From the NCBI GenBank assembly GCA_003194525.1, contig NBIV01000082.1, positions 62,001 to 126,000 of the forward strand: a DNA stretch of 64,000 nt, given 5' to 3'. The number at the start of each line of letters is the position of its first letter. Position 1 is the stretch's first letter. The notes under the pieces are model-generated. The model did no database searches. It was given only the letters and a program-made list of their open reading frames with translations, and was not told the origin of the DNA. Of this stretch, positions 1-10,100 are shown piece after piece. Source of the stretch: Gracilariopsis chorda. Lineage: Eukaryota > Rhodophyta > Florideophyceae > Gracilariales > Gracilariaceae. The position numbers and the translations under genes are program-made.

Positions 1-390
1 CACCAGCAGCCGTGCTGGAATCTGAGACTTCCATTCCGGGTTTGCAAGTTCTGGTAAATCGCTTATAACGAGGTCGAGATTGCAGTGGAGGAACAGCGAT
101 ATATCGACAAACGTGGAATCAAGCCGGGTTCGTCGGCTGCACAGCAGAGCTTCAACTGTTTCCAAATCCATTGCGATTTGAGCGGAGGAAGCAGGGTGTC
201 CAAGCACAGCCCTGGCAACGAGCCTAAGAGAAGAAAACTTAGGGCCTTTTGTCCGTTACCAATTCAAAAGATATCGTGAGGTAACATCTCCAGGACGGAC
301 GCGCTCTTGATCTAAGTAAGAAGTGATTTCTTTCCGAACAGAGTCTTCTGCAGTGCTTGGAGACTCGTCCAAAAGTCCGTTCCTTAAGAG
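1..390 (-). pseudogene. hAT-like transposase, C-terminal dimerisation region (fragment, runs off the left edge)
   Basis: Read on the minus strand, this stretch gives a protein resembling the C-terminal dimerisation domain of hAT transposases. A segment EITSYLDQERV leads to RYLLNW, then a segment with SSLRLVARAVLGHPASSAQ, an R-x-R-L pair (SRRTRLDS) and a closing leucine-rich piece (ISLFLHCNLDLV). This order (paired Trp, Ala-Arg-x-Leu, Pro-Ala-Ser-Ser, Arg-x-x-Leu, Phe-Leu-x-x-Asn) is the usual hAT pattern. In hAT enzymes the domain holds transposase subunits together. One in-frame stop (plus-strand bases 256-258) follows the first Trp of the normally paired Trp residues, so the copy is not functional. 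The rest of the gene lies off the window or was separated by the piggyBac-like insertion starting at 502. The family call is from motif pattern only. Confidence 0.6.
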
Positions 391-501
391 AAATTTTGAA
401 TACAAAGAGTACCGTTAAAAGACGCATTGCAATCTTGGATGACACAGGTGAGCCATCCGGACGGCATGCGGAGGGTTCGAAATCTGCATTTCTAGCCAAT
501 A

Positions 502-699
502 TCCCCGTTCTCATAGGGTAATGAATTTCATCACCCTTTTTTTGGGGGGAAATTGGGGTGAGGAGATCCCACTTCACCCTGGCAAGGTGAGGAAGTCCCG
601 CTGGTTGGTGAATCTCACTCGCAATCAAGGTGAGATCACCCCATTTCTCACCCAGTGAGACACACCACGCACCCAGAAGGACCCACCGCTCACCCCGCG
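502..699 (+). repeat. Left terminal inverted repeat of the piggyBac-like element
   Basis: Begins TCCCCGTTCTCATAGGGT and matches the reverse complement of 27889-28086 with scattered differences. It holds about nine copies of TCACC or its complement GGTGA in 198 bp, some as inverted pairs such as TCACCCTGGCAAGGTGA. Repeated short motifs in transposon ends are commonly transposase binding sites; that role is inferred here. Confidence 0.75.
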
Positions 700-948
700 G
701 GACCTACCACTCACCTTACAAGGTCAAAAATCATAGCTGACATTGTGTAACGCCATGTCAAACTCTCAACGACAGATGAGCTCGCTTTGCCTATCACGAT
801 GCCCCCAGATTGACAGGTATTCTTCCACTTCAGAACAGGACAGATCTTATCATGTAATCTCTGTTGATTAAGACTTTGATCAAGCGCTTGAACCCACTGC
901 ATCGGAGCAACACTCCCGTATAGCAATCCAACCTTTTTCTACTCACCG

Positions 949-3388
949 CCTGACGAGTTCATTCTAACAGATGATCCACAGCCGGTAAAAGCTGGAGATT
1001 CCGACACTGTTTGGACAATATCAGAAACTACCAATCCTTGAAACCGAAAGAACATCAAATTTTTCTTTAACTCAGAAAGAGAGGACAACGACAGTGTTGA
1101 TAACCCTGACGACGCAGAAGTCACGAACACGGAGTCAGATAGTTCACAAGACGGTTCTATGAACGCTGATCAACAAGCGAGCGTTACGGAAGAAGACGTT
1201 CAATAACTGCATACCGAAATTTTTACGAACCATCCGCAAACAGTACACATATCAAACTCATCAAACGCTCTCAATGCGTGGCAGATTTTAATTCAAGACG
1301 TTTGGTTCTTTTTGTTTAACGGAGATGTAGACACTCTCCTGGACAACAGCATTGATTCTATCCACTCTGCAGAGCCATGTCAAGAGAACAACCCGGATTC
1401 AAATGATGGAACCCGAGGGCATCTGGAGGGACTCGAAGACTGGGAGTACGCGTCACCTTTTCAGTCATTCAAAATTGACATTGACGGTATCAATCAATCA
1501 CTAGGGAAGCGTTTCCGTTTAGAATCAAATCATGTTCTAGAACGGATCACACGAGAGGCTGAAGAACGGATCGGTGTACGGAACTTAATTACGCCGACTA
1601 ACTTAACGAGATTCAGTATACTAGATGTCTTTCTTCCAGAACATTTTATGCTCAAGGTCCTTTCAAATCTGAATCGCGTTCTAAAACGAAGAAGACAAAA
1701 ACCAACGACACCTATGGAGTTCAAAGGATTTCTGGTCCTGCATGTCTTGGCAGCATCGTACTCTTCGTCAGTCAGCACCATAACAGCCAAGCGAAACAAA
1801 GAATTTTTCTTTCAAATGGGCATTAGTAGTGGCCGATACGCAGAAATATTGGGTGCATTATCGTTTGCTGTAGGTCGAAGACAGCGGGTGGAAAGTGATG
1901 GAGACCGATGGTGTAACTTTCCGCAACGCGCCAACGCAATGATTACTGAGCTGGATGACGAATTAGCTGCAGTGAACAGACTCTTTCTTTACGTACCTGG
2001 CGTGACAATATTTAGTTTAGACGACGATCATCAGAGGTTCCGGTCCAGAGCGGTTGGACAGTTGACCGTGATGTCTCACGTGAATAATCCATAATAAGCT
2101 TTAGGACTGGTTAACAACGCGATGTGCTCCGCTCAGAATCCTATGTTTTTAGCCAGTCACCATTCAAGGGCTGGTGAGAAGATCATTGACGTTTGGGAAC
2201 GTTTGTTTAGGCTGATACAACGAATGCCGACGGTAGGGCCGGTGCGACCAATGACTGATGCTATCTTTGCTTCCGATAGAGGTTATAATGGAAAGAGCAC
2301 AGTTGATCATATTACAAATCGTATTGGTGCGACTGGAATTGGTACTTGCAAGTGAAGTCTAGACTACCCTTTTGGTTTTGGTCAAGGAGCAATTAGAAAG
2401 CGTCATAAGGGCGTAGTCGTGAGCGAATCCGGTTGCGGAGCAATTTTAAAACTCTAAAAGGAAGGCGAAAACCATAACGGGATGTAGAGTTGAGGCCATT
2501 GTTTATCGCGAAAGTTTGAGTGGCCGCATAGCTGCTGTTTATCATAACAACGATCGTTTGTTTTCTGCAGAACATTTTACTCTTATTCCGAAAGCTAGCT
2601 ATGAAGAAAAAAGAATGGAAGTTGATAGGAAGCTTTTCCATTCGATTTATGCCAGCTCTGTGTCTGAAAATGGTACACAAAGCAGCACAACTGGATGTCT
2701 TAGCACGACTTCAATTGCTAGATTGAAGGTCATGCAAGCGTTATCGGGCACTGTAGAAGTCACGCTTCTTCAATCAGAAAATCCCGGTTGGTTCCTAAAC
2801 CGTGCCTTTCAGTATACTTCTCCCATGACACAGGCATTTCTCCCTGCGTTGGCAGACAATCATGACGACCACGTCGAAGCGCTCTAGTCTCTCAGAAGCG
2901 GAAAGCAGATTGATCATAGGCCGTTAACGTTTACAATGGAAGAGAATGAAACAAAACAGAGTTTGATGTCTAAGTTTATTCTAATAAGCTACTCTTTGAA
3001 TACGAAGCCGAACTCGAACCCCACCTTAGATCAACGACCACAGCCTGTAGCTTCCCTAATGTCTTCAAATGCCACTAGTCTTCAAGCGAAGACAAGAAGT
3101 GAAATTCTTACCCTTCTTAGTGCTGTGGGTCACCGACATCCTCACTCTCTCCTCAAAAGACACCTCATTGAGAAAGCATTAGAATTGAAAACCTCTGTGG
3201 AGAACAACCTTGTAGAATTGTTTATACCGGCAGGACAAGAACTCAGACACTCGTAAAAACTGGATATGACGAAACATGAGCTTCTGGACGCTCTGTACAG
3301 GGCGTCGCTAACGCGTTGGGTGATGAAGCTACTGGTAAGCTCAGTTGGGATGAAAGAGGGCAAGTTCAATGAATCTCGGATTTTGAAT
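949..3388 (+). pseudogene. piggyBac-like transposase, N-terminal and catalytic part (broken)
   Basis: An acidic N-terminal stretch (about 949-1205) is in the same frame as the 260-codon open segment at 1312-2094. That segment has the piggyBac layout: a leucine-rich helix (FLPEHFMLKVLSNLNR), a conserved block around EFKGFLVLHVLAASY, YAEILGALSF, and then YVPGVTIFSLDDDHQRF with the first catalytic Asp near 2020-2028. A second block, FASDRGYN with Asp at 2275-2277, leads to a Gly-rich segment ending GIGTCK, as at the second Asp of the family. Open segments at 2516-2887 and 2936-3256 continue the same strand. Several stops and frame changes separate the blocks (for example directly after 2094), so it cannot make a full enzyme. 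LTR-C is inserted at 3389-3393. The piggyBac call rests on motif order, not on a database match. Confidence 0.55.
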
Positions 3389-3393
3389 GCTTT

Positions 3394-3776
3394 TGTGAGA
3401 TTTAGGTGACATTCAGGAGTCTCACCTCTTACAACAGATGTATCTCTTTTGCGTAAGAACTGGTCTGAGGTTAGTACCTGTGTGGACTAGTGCGTGTCCG
3501 TTGTGAATTTGGGCATATGCGTGTCGGTCTCTTCTGATTGTTATTGGTTCCACTTGGATGGTGAGCTGATTACATGGACTGCAGAATATCTGAGTTGGAG
3601 CCGCTCACAAATAGTCGGTTGCAAAGCATATAAATACCGGTGGCAGTTCTTGGATACCAGGAGAGCCAAGGCAAGAAGAGAGACGAAGACAAAACGTCGA
3701 GTTCTACCCCCGTGTAGTAAACCAATTGTTATCCGATCTATAAACCCAACGCCATGCCTAGTCATAACTTTTAATT
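3394..3776 (+). repeat. LTR-C 5' long terminal repeat
   Basis: 383 bp, starting TGTGAGATTT and ending CTTTTAATT; matches 25568-25950 along its full length. It is preceded by the target duplication GCTTT. A TATAAAT-like box (GCATATAAATACC) near 3627 could serve the element's promoter. Confidence 0.9.
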
Positions 3777-3784
3777 GTTATGGG

Positions 3785-4239
3785 CCCAGAAAGTTCTTCA
3801 TCTGATCTGCCAACACGTCCCCGTTTTTCGTAGGACATCCGAAATGTTCCGTGGACCGACGGAAAGAGGAGTCAAGAGCAGTACGCGAACGCCGTTTCGC
3901 TATGGCAAGCCTTTCACCAGACTTCGGCAGATTCGAACGATAACAAGATCCGACCCGGTTTACAAGGCATCATGCTTCTTTCCCAGCTCTTTGGCCGAGC
4001 CCGTGATATCTGCAAGGCGATACCAGCAGACACCGTCCGATCCGAAGCCGGTGCGCAAGCTATAGTCGATGCACTGTACAAGAGAGATCCACCGGCTGTA
4101 GTTTCTGATGTCTATCAGGATTTTTCGGCGCTTCTGAATACGAAGAGGAATGCCAATGAGAGCTTCAAGAACTTTGAGTCGCGCTTCCAAGCGCATGTTT
4201 CCAGAGTTAACGCTCACGGATCAGAAGCTACGCTATCAG
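3785..4239 (+). pseudogene. LTR-C gag, first part (fossil, interrupted by LTR-B)
   Basis: Plus-strand coding-like sequence starting just inside the 5' LTR. The second half carries helical, charged sequence (LLNTKRNANESFKNFESRF) of the kind found in copia gag, where helices pack retroelement RNA. It ends at the LTR-B insertion (target duplication ATCAG at 4235-4239). The remaining gag sequence lies beyond LTR-B from 20588 and includes a short Cys pair (CNRCSKYG) that may be a remnant zinc knuckle. The region is broken. Confidence 0.5.
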
Positions 4240-4245
4240 TGTAAT

Positions 4246-5072
4246 TGTGGTGCAATGCCCCAAAGACGAAAAACACCGAAAGACGTTCGGGATCTTCCTC
4301 TCACGAGGTGAACCCAGTTGGGTAGAGCCCTCCCAGAGGTGTCACGGCGGAGCCGGTTTGTAAGACCAGGGACACCTGTCGCGACTCGCGCAGGGAGGTG
4401 AAGGCGAAGAATCGGTATCCGCGTGAGCGGGGTGTGATCCTCAGTAGAGGTATGTTTCCACGTAAGTGGGGGTGTGTCAGCGGATGCGCACACGAGGGCC
4501 GCGGGTAGCGGGAGGTGCTACCCTAAAAAAGGGGAAAAGAAAAGGCGGAGAGGAGGAAGAGAGGACGAAGTGAGTCGCAAGAGCGACGAACAGATACGGC
4601 AATGCCGGTGGACAGGACTCCCTATACAGGGCGAAACACCAATATGATTGGAACAATTATACTCCCAAGGATGGGCTTCTTTAGATGTGCAAGGGGGTTA
4701 GATGTCCCGTGGTTTACGGCGTTTCCCTCCAAGGGGGAGTGGAGCACGCGCGCAAGCGGCAACAACTAGAGCCAATTCCCCAGGTTGGGGTCCCTTGTTG
4801 GGGAAGGTTTACTGGTGCGACGGCAGTGCGCCGTCGCACTAAGTACTAGCTTCCCAGAAATGGGTGTGAAAATAATAAATAATATTAACTAAAATACTCC
4901 ACATTTCGTGGCAACATCCACTACTGTGGCCAACCGCCAATTGACCCAAAACCCTGTCCCACGTGTCCATACCCACCATTGTGGGGCGTAGTTCATACAC
5001 GCACTACACAACCGATAATATCGGGAAAACGATCAAGTACCTAGAATCCCTCCCTGAGGGCGTTGCACTTCA
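4246..5072 (-). repeat. LTR-A 3' LTR (in the element's own orientation)
   Basis: 827 bp, from TGTGGTGCAATGCCCC to CGTTGCACTTCA; matches 14796-15620. It contains many small hairpins, for example CCCAGTTGGG (4313-4322), CCGCGTGAGCGG (4419-4430), CCTCAGTAGAGG (4439-4450) and CCACGTAAGTGG (4458-4469). The longest is a 10-bp stem at 4816-4838. Confidence 0.93.
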
Positions 5073-5086
5073 TATCCCCCCCTAAG
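5073..5086 (-). promoter_or_regulatory. Polypurine tract of LTR-A
   Basis: On the minus strand, CTTAGGGGGGGATA directly precedes the 3' LTR. This is the usual place and composition of the primer for plus-strand DNA synthesis, and it fixes the element's orientation independently of the coding sequence. A similar tract is found beside LTR-H at 56350-56365. Confidence 0.75.
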
Positions 5087-5127
5087 ACGGGAAAACGACC
5101 GCGGACGCGGAGGATTCCCAGACGAAA

Positions 5128-6915
5128 ATGGGTGATAAAAGCGCGTGCTCTGTCTCCGGTTCTCCGGTTAATCCCTCTGCATCAGAGTCACCAAGCGCAC
5201 AAACGACAACAACAGCCACCCTCGACAAGGGAGAAATGAACGACGACAACAACATCAACAACCACAGCCAACCTCCGAGGCTTCTCGGGCGATACACCAC
5301 CGGTTTTCGGTCAGTTCCCCTGCCTCAGGGCGATCGACATCCGGTACAACCGGGGAATATGGCTGCTGCAGCCGACCATCCCTTCGCACTACCACCTTCG
5401 GTGGTGTCCTCCGGAACCACTCCGGTGTCCAACTGGCCAACCTACAACACCCTGGTGGGGCTCAACCCGATGAATCGGAATCACGCGTCGCGCCTGCGCC
5501 TTGCCCCGTGGTTCCACCCGGTCGCTGTCCTCAATGAGGGCTTGGTCACCGCTTACGCGGATGGCTCAGACACCCTTCCGGGGGATCTGCCCAGAGCAGT
5601 CACCACATCGTGGGATTGGCGTCACCGGATTGCGATTCCGCGTCACCACCTCCGAAGGAATTCGGGCGAGACCGTCGCTGCGGTGCACACCGCGTTGACG
5701 CGCATGGCATATCAACGGCAGAGCCGGGCTCCATTCGATGTACCGGTCCCACCGGAGTTTGGCTTCGACGTTACCTACTTCCGCACTCGAGGGGAGGTTG
5801 GGTACGGCGAGAACCTGTTCCGCCTCGAGACCCTCGCTTGGAGGAATTTCCCCGCAGCGCGGCAAGAAGCCCTTTGCTGGGAGCGACCGATCATTCCGGC
5901 GGAGTTCAGGTACCTTCCCCGGCAATACCGGTCCAACTGTCTCCAAAACTTCATCCGCTACGAGCGGCGTTGGCGATCCCGATTCGGGTATTTTATCCCG
6001 TATCAGAACGTGGAGATAGAGCGGATTGCGCCGCCTCACCGACTAGGTCGGTATGTAGCACTCCCCGAGTGGTGGCGCTTCCATGAAGCCTGCCGGGGGT
6101 GCTACATAGAACTCCCGCCGGTACTTACGTACCTCGGTTCGCTGCTCATGCAGGATCCCCGGTCGGGGTTGTGGTCCATAGTGGTTACGGAGTGGGCGGC
6201 CCGCACTGCGGCTTATATCCTCAACGAGGCTTACGACCAGTATCGTCTCTGGTTCCTTCAACCGCGTGTGCGGGCAGCGATCCGAAACCTGGATCTTCGC
6301 ATCCCCCTTGGGGGCCAGGCCAACAATGAAGAGGTCCTCCAATTACTTGGGTACATCGACAGCGTTAGCTGGAGTGAGGTCCCACTGGAGCAAAGTGGTC
6401 GTCTGGATGGCGGCAGCGGTAACACCAGTGGTCCGGGACTCGGTAGAAACACCGCCCTTGCGGGGGATTTTATCTACTTCGACCCCTGGGAGTTCCGGGA
6501 AATTTCCTCCGAGGAGGCGCGCGAGCTTCGCGATACGCCCCGGCATGTGCTGGAAGACCACCCTGTTGGGTACGTCGATTCTGACGACTACTACCGCGCA
6601 TACGGCGGGGATGACCCAATGGTCGATAACGAACCGGAAGAACCCGGGGAGATGGACGTAGGGGAAACCGGCGCTAGCGCGGAAGTTTTCCCAGAGGAGG
6701 TATCTCCGGCCGAGCCGGCTGCTGACCCTTCAGCGGCAAGTGCCGGACCTTCTATCCCCAGCGGGGTGATGGCGAATGAAAACGAGATCATCGCACGTTT
6801 TCTCCGGGGTGCCGGTCAGAGCGCTGCCGAGGTATCGGGGGATGTCACCACCATGGCGGACGCGTTGGCCTACCGCCTCGCTGGTGGTTACGCCCCGGAC
6901 GATGGGGGTGAGTGA
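5128..6915 (+). CDS. Antisense ORF of LTR-A, 595 residues, unknown function (looks whole)
   Basis: An uninterrupted ORF on the strand opposite to gag-pol, in the spacer between the integrase end and the 3' LTR. The ATG at 5128 has A at -3 and G at +4. Residues 1-55 are rich in Ser, Thr, Asn and Gln. The core, about 60-430, is rich in Trp, Tyr, Arg and Pro, with blocks such as LRLAPWFHPVAVLNEG, RFGYFIPYQNVEIE and GLWSIVVTEWAARTAAYILN. An acidic tail (DDYYRAYGGDD, EPEEPGEMDVGE) precedes a short helical end. No signal peptide, membrane segment or known catalytic motif is visible. An AATAAA lies 87 bp after the stop. A decayed relative exists at 56.5-58.6 kb (LTR-H) in the same place beside an LTR. 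Antisense ORFs in the pol-LTR spacer are known in some plant gypsy elements, but I cannot link this protein to them. Function unknown. Confidence 0.8.
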   Translation: MGDKSACSVSGSPVNPSASESPSAQTTTTATLDKGEMNDDNNINNHSQPPRLLGRYTTGFRSVPLPQGDRHPVQPGNMAAAADHPFALPPSVVSSGTTPVSNWPTYNTLVGLNPMNRNHASRLRLAPWFHPVAVLNEGLVTAYADGSDTLPGDLPRAVTTSWDWRHRIAIPRHHLRRNSGETVAAVHTALTRMAYQRQSRAPFDVPVPPEFGFDVTYFRTRGEVGYGENLFRLETLAWRNFPAARQEALCWERPIIPAEFRYLPRQYRSNCLQNFIRYERRWRSRFGYFIPYQNVEIERIAPPHRLGRYVALPEWWRFHEACRGCYIELPPVLTYLGSLLMQDPRSGLWSIVVTEWAARTAAYILNEAYDQYRLWFLQPRVRAAIRNLDLRIPLGGQANNEEVLQLLGYIDSVSWSEVPLEQSGRLDGGSGNTSGPGLGRNTALAGDFIYFDPWEFREISSEEARELRDTPRHVLEDHPVGYVDSDDYYRAYGGDDPMVDNEPEEPGEMDVGETGASAEVFPEEVSPAEPAADPSAASAGPSIPSGVMANENEIIARFLRGAGQSAAEVSGDVTTMADALAYRLAGGYAPDDGGE

Positions 6916-7002
6916 AACCTCTAGTCCAGTTTCCTGGTTCTTCTTTCCCTGGCTATGCCAGTTAGTGTAGTGTAGTATTGGGGGGAGCTAGCTGCTCCCT
7001 TG

Positions 7003-7008
7003 AATAAA
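7003..7008 (+). terminator. Putative poly(A) signal of the antisense ORF
   Basis: AATAAA, 87 bp after the stop of the 595-residue ORF and about 100 bp before the convergent end of pol. Its position would end a plus-strand transcript without running far into pol. LTR-H has the same hexamer 18 bp after its related ORF (58665-58670). Confidence 0.5.
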
Positions 7009-7106
7009 CTTTCCCGTTTAGAACGGTGCTTCTCTGTTGAGTACCCCGTCTTCGACGGACCTTGCCTTGTTATCCTTTCCTATCGCTCTCCGCTCGCGCG
7101 GCAACG

Positions 7107-10100
7107 TTACCCAACTTGGGCATTAACCAGCGAGGCTGGGGCTGCAGTTCCCGTTTGACGGTGGTATCGCAGGACCTGCGACCGTGGGAGGTGTTCCATT
7201 GGCTCCCACGTATCCCCACTGGGGTCGTACCCGTACCAGCGGACGCGGTATTGTAGAATACCATCCTGGTCCCAAGTGTGTCCGACAAGTCGTTCTACTA
7301 CGAACTCTCGTTCGTAGACCTGCCGGCCGTGCCGGGTGGTGGTTGTACTCCCTTGCGGGGGCTGCCCGCTGTGCGGTATAATGTCCCTTAGCAGGGTGTT
7401 CGGCGATAACTCCGGCGTTGCCGTGCGCTGTGATAGCGGCCGCTGCTCATGCGGGAAGATATCCCTCAAGAGGGTGTGTGGTGCCACGGTTTTCACCGGC
7501 AAGTCATTCCCCATTGGGGCAGGCTCATTTCCGCTTTCGCGGTATTGCGGGCGAACCGCCAGTCGGCGGGGGACTTGGGCTCCGCCTTCGCGGTTGAGCT
7601 CAAGAACCGCGGGTTTGCGGGAAGATGACCGCTCCTGCGGAATCGGCATTTCCACAATCCCCTGGGGGGTCCCGTGCGACACGGTGATTGGGTGGCAAAC
7701 CGCCTCCCTGCCAGGCGCACGAGCGCTCTGCACCATACGTTCCGGCGATGCAGTGGTGTCCCCGGCTACTGACGGGTTGCCTGGGGCTAACTCCGGTACA
7801 CTGGTATTTTGGTCAAAATTCCCCTTTGGGGGGTGCCGGGCAGGTGCCGATGACACCCTTTTCAGGGGCTTGGCCGCTAAGTGCGGTGCACCGTCTCCAT
7901 GCAGAGGAGCAGCGTCCGGTATGACCGGTTTCGAGCGTGCGATGGCGTGCGTTTTTTCCGAGTTCCTCGGTTCTTCCCCGCAGCGTTGCGGGAGGTGGCG
8001 CAAATTATTCCCCGGAACGGGGGTTTCAATTCCGTCGACGACGGGAGGCGTTTCCGGCGCTTGCGGGCCAGGGCCTGAAACTTCGGCTGCGGCTTGGCTG
8101 CCCTTTTCCCCAGGTTGGGTGTGGGGATTTCCCAGCGGCGCTGGTGTATCTGGGCGCCTCTTCTCCGCAGGGCGCGGGTCTGATCGACCTGATTGAACCG
8201 CTTCCGCGGGGACTTCCGCCAACGGCGGCTTCGAGGCATCGCCCTGCTCAGGGGATTGAGGGCGATCGTCGCCGTATTCCCGTAACGGGGATCCCTCCCT
8301 GACAGGGCCGTGCGGTAGCTGCGTTTCAACATCCCGTTGCGACGGCAATATCGTTCCTCGAAAACGAGTGTTCTCCTCCCCCTTCTTAGACGGAGCGGTG
8401 GGATAAGGGATAACAATCCCCGCCTGGCGGGTGTAAATTCGCGCCAGGGGGGCGGGCGCTGAGAGTCCCGAATTACCCGGCTGAGCCGGTGAGTCCGACA
8501 GGGTCGGTAGGTCTGAAAGTCTCCGGCTGGGGTGTGGTAGTACCGTAGGCCTAGTACTCCCGGAGGATTCCGGTGTTGCAGAGTCCGTAGAAACGGGATG
8601 TTTTGAATCCAGGATTACCTCTGAGGAGGGAGGGGGGGCGCGTACGACACGATTGCGGGAGATCCGCTCGTGTGCTCCACCTATCTCTACAACGACAGTG
8701 TCGGCATTAACAGAGATGGCCTTGAAGGGTCCGTCCGCCACAGGCGAGAGTTTGTGACGCTTCTCCCGTTCCGGGTTGTAGTACTCCTTCCTGATGAAGA
8801 CGTAGTTATTTGCCCGAATCGGGGGGGTCTTTCCTCGCAAGCGAGCGTCAAAATCCCGCTTGTAAGCGGCTTTGGCCCGTGCCATAGACTTCCGCGCAGC
8901 GGGGACCAGCTTGGAAAGCCATTGCTTCCATTGCTGCCGGTAGATACCCACAGATGGGAAATTGTCCAAGGTAGCTTGGGGTTCCAGCGCCACAGGCGGG
9001 GGTGTTCTAGATAGAACCAACTCGAATGGCGAAAATCCGGTAGTCCGGTGTACCTGCGTATTGTACGCATAGGTTACCGCATCATCGTACATGTCCCAGT
9101 TCTTTGGGTGCTCTGCGACGTAGGAACGTAACGCCGCGAGTAACGTCCGGTTAAACCGTTTAACTTGCCCATTACACTGGGGGTGGTAGGTAGTCGTGAA
9201 CAAGTTCTTGACATCCAGGATGCGACGAACATCCTGGAAGAACTTGCTCACGAACTGTTTCCCGTTATCGGAGAGCACCTCTACAGGGGGACCGTAGACA
9301 AAAATCCAGTGCGTCACCAGAGCCTGGGCCACCGTGAGAGCGGTTATCCTCCGAAGAGGGACGGTCCGTACCAGCTTAGAAAAGCGGTCGGTAATGACAA
9401 GTAGAAACTTGTTTCCACGTTTCGTGGTGAGTAATGGTCCGAGAATATCGATCGCGATAAACTCGAGCGGCGTCCTTGCGGGGAATAGTTTCATCTTGTT
9501 CGCATTTTTGGGGAGCTTGACGCGATTCTTCGCGCATTCGCTACAAAACCGCACGGTTGCGTAGCAATCCACCGCCAGGGCGGGCCTCCAATGGGGGCGT
9601 AGTGTGATAGATGTAACACCCGTGACTACAGGGAATGAGGTACCACAATCTGTGGGCGGGCTTCGACCTTCATTACGAGGTAGCCTTTGTCGTTTACCCC
9701 GAAAGGGAGATCTTCACCACCGTTGATACGGGCACGAACCCTCGTACAGAATGGGTCGCCGAATTGTTCTCGGATCATTTCTTCCGGTGATACCGGTACG
9801 AAGTTTCCCGGTAACCGGTTCTCAGATTCATCTCGCGATGCGAGTAGTTCGTCAAATTCAGCATCCTCGTCCCAGTTTTCTGGCCCAGCCTCGACGGCAC
9901 ATTCCGGATTATCCGGGTCTATGGCCATGAAACATGGGACTTCATCATCCTCCGTTGGGAGTGCTTCCCCACTTGTGGGTAACCGCGACAAAGTGTCGGC
10001 CTGGGTGTTCTGCGCGCCCTTTTTATAAATGACTTGAAAGTCATATTCCGCGAGGCGGAGTCTCCAGCGCATGAGGCGTCCCGACGGGTCGGAGATATTC

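Noticed and set aside
239-628. 129-codon minus-strand open frame near the left end
   Set aside because: It crosses the border of the piggyBac-like inverted repeat and lies in a different frame from the hAT dimerisation motifs.
4246-5072. CRISPR-like or tandem-repeat array, suggested by the regular small palindromes
   Set aside because: The palindromes differ in sequence and have no common repeat unit or spacer length; the context is a eukaryotic LTR.
7336-8196. 286-codon plus-strand open frame rich in Cys and Gly
   Set aside because: It lies opposite the Pro/Ser-rich linker of LTR-A pol. The translation follows the GC-rich hairpin repeats and shows no motif, so it is taken as a shadow frame.
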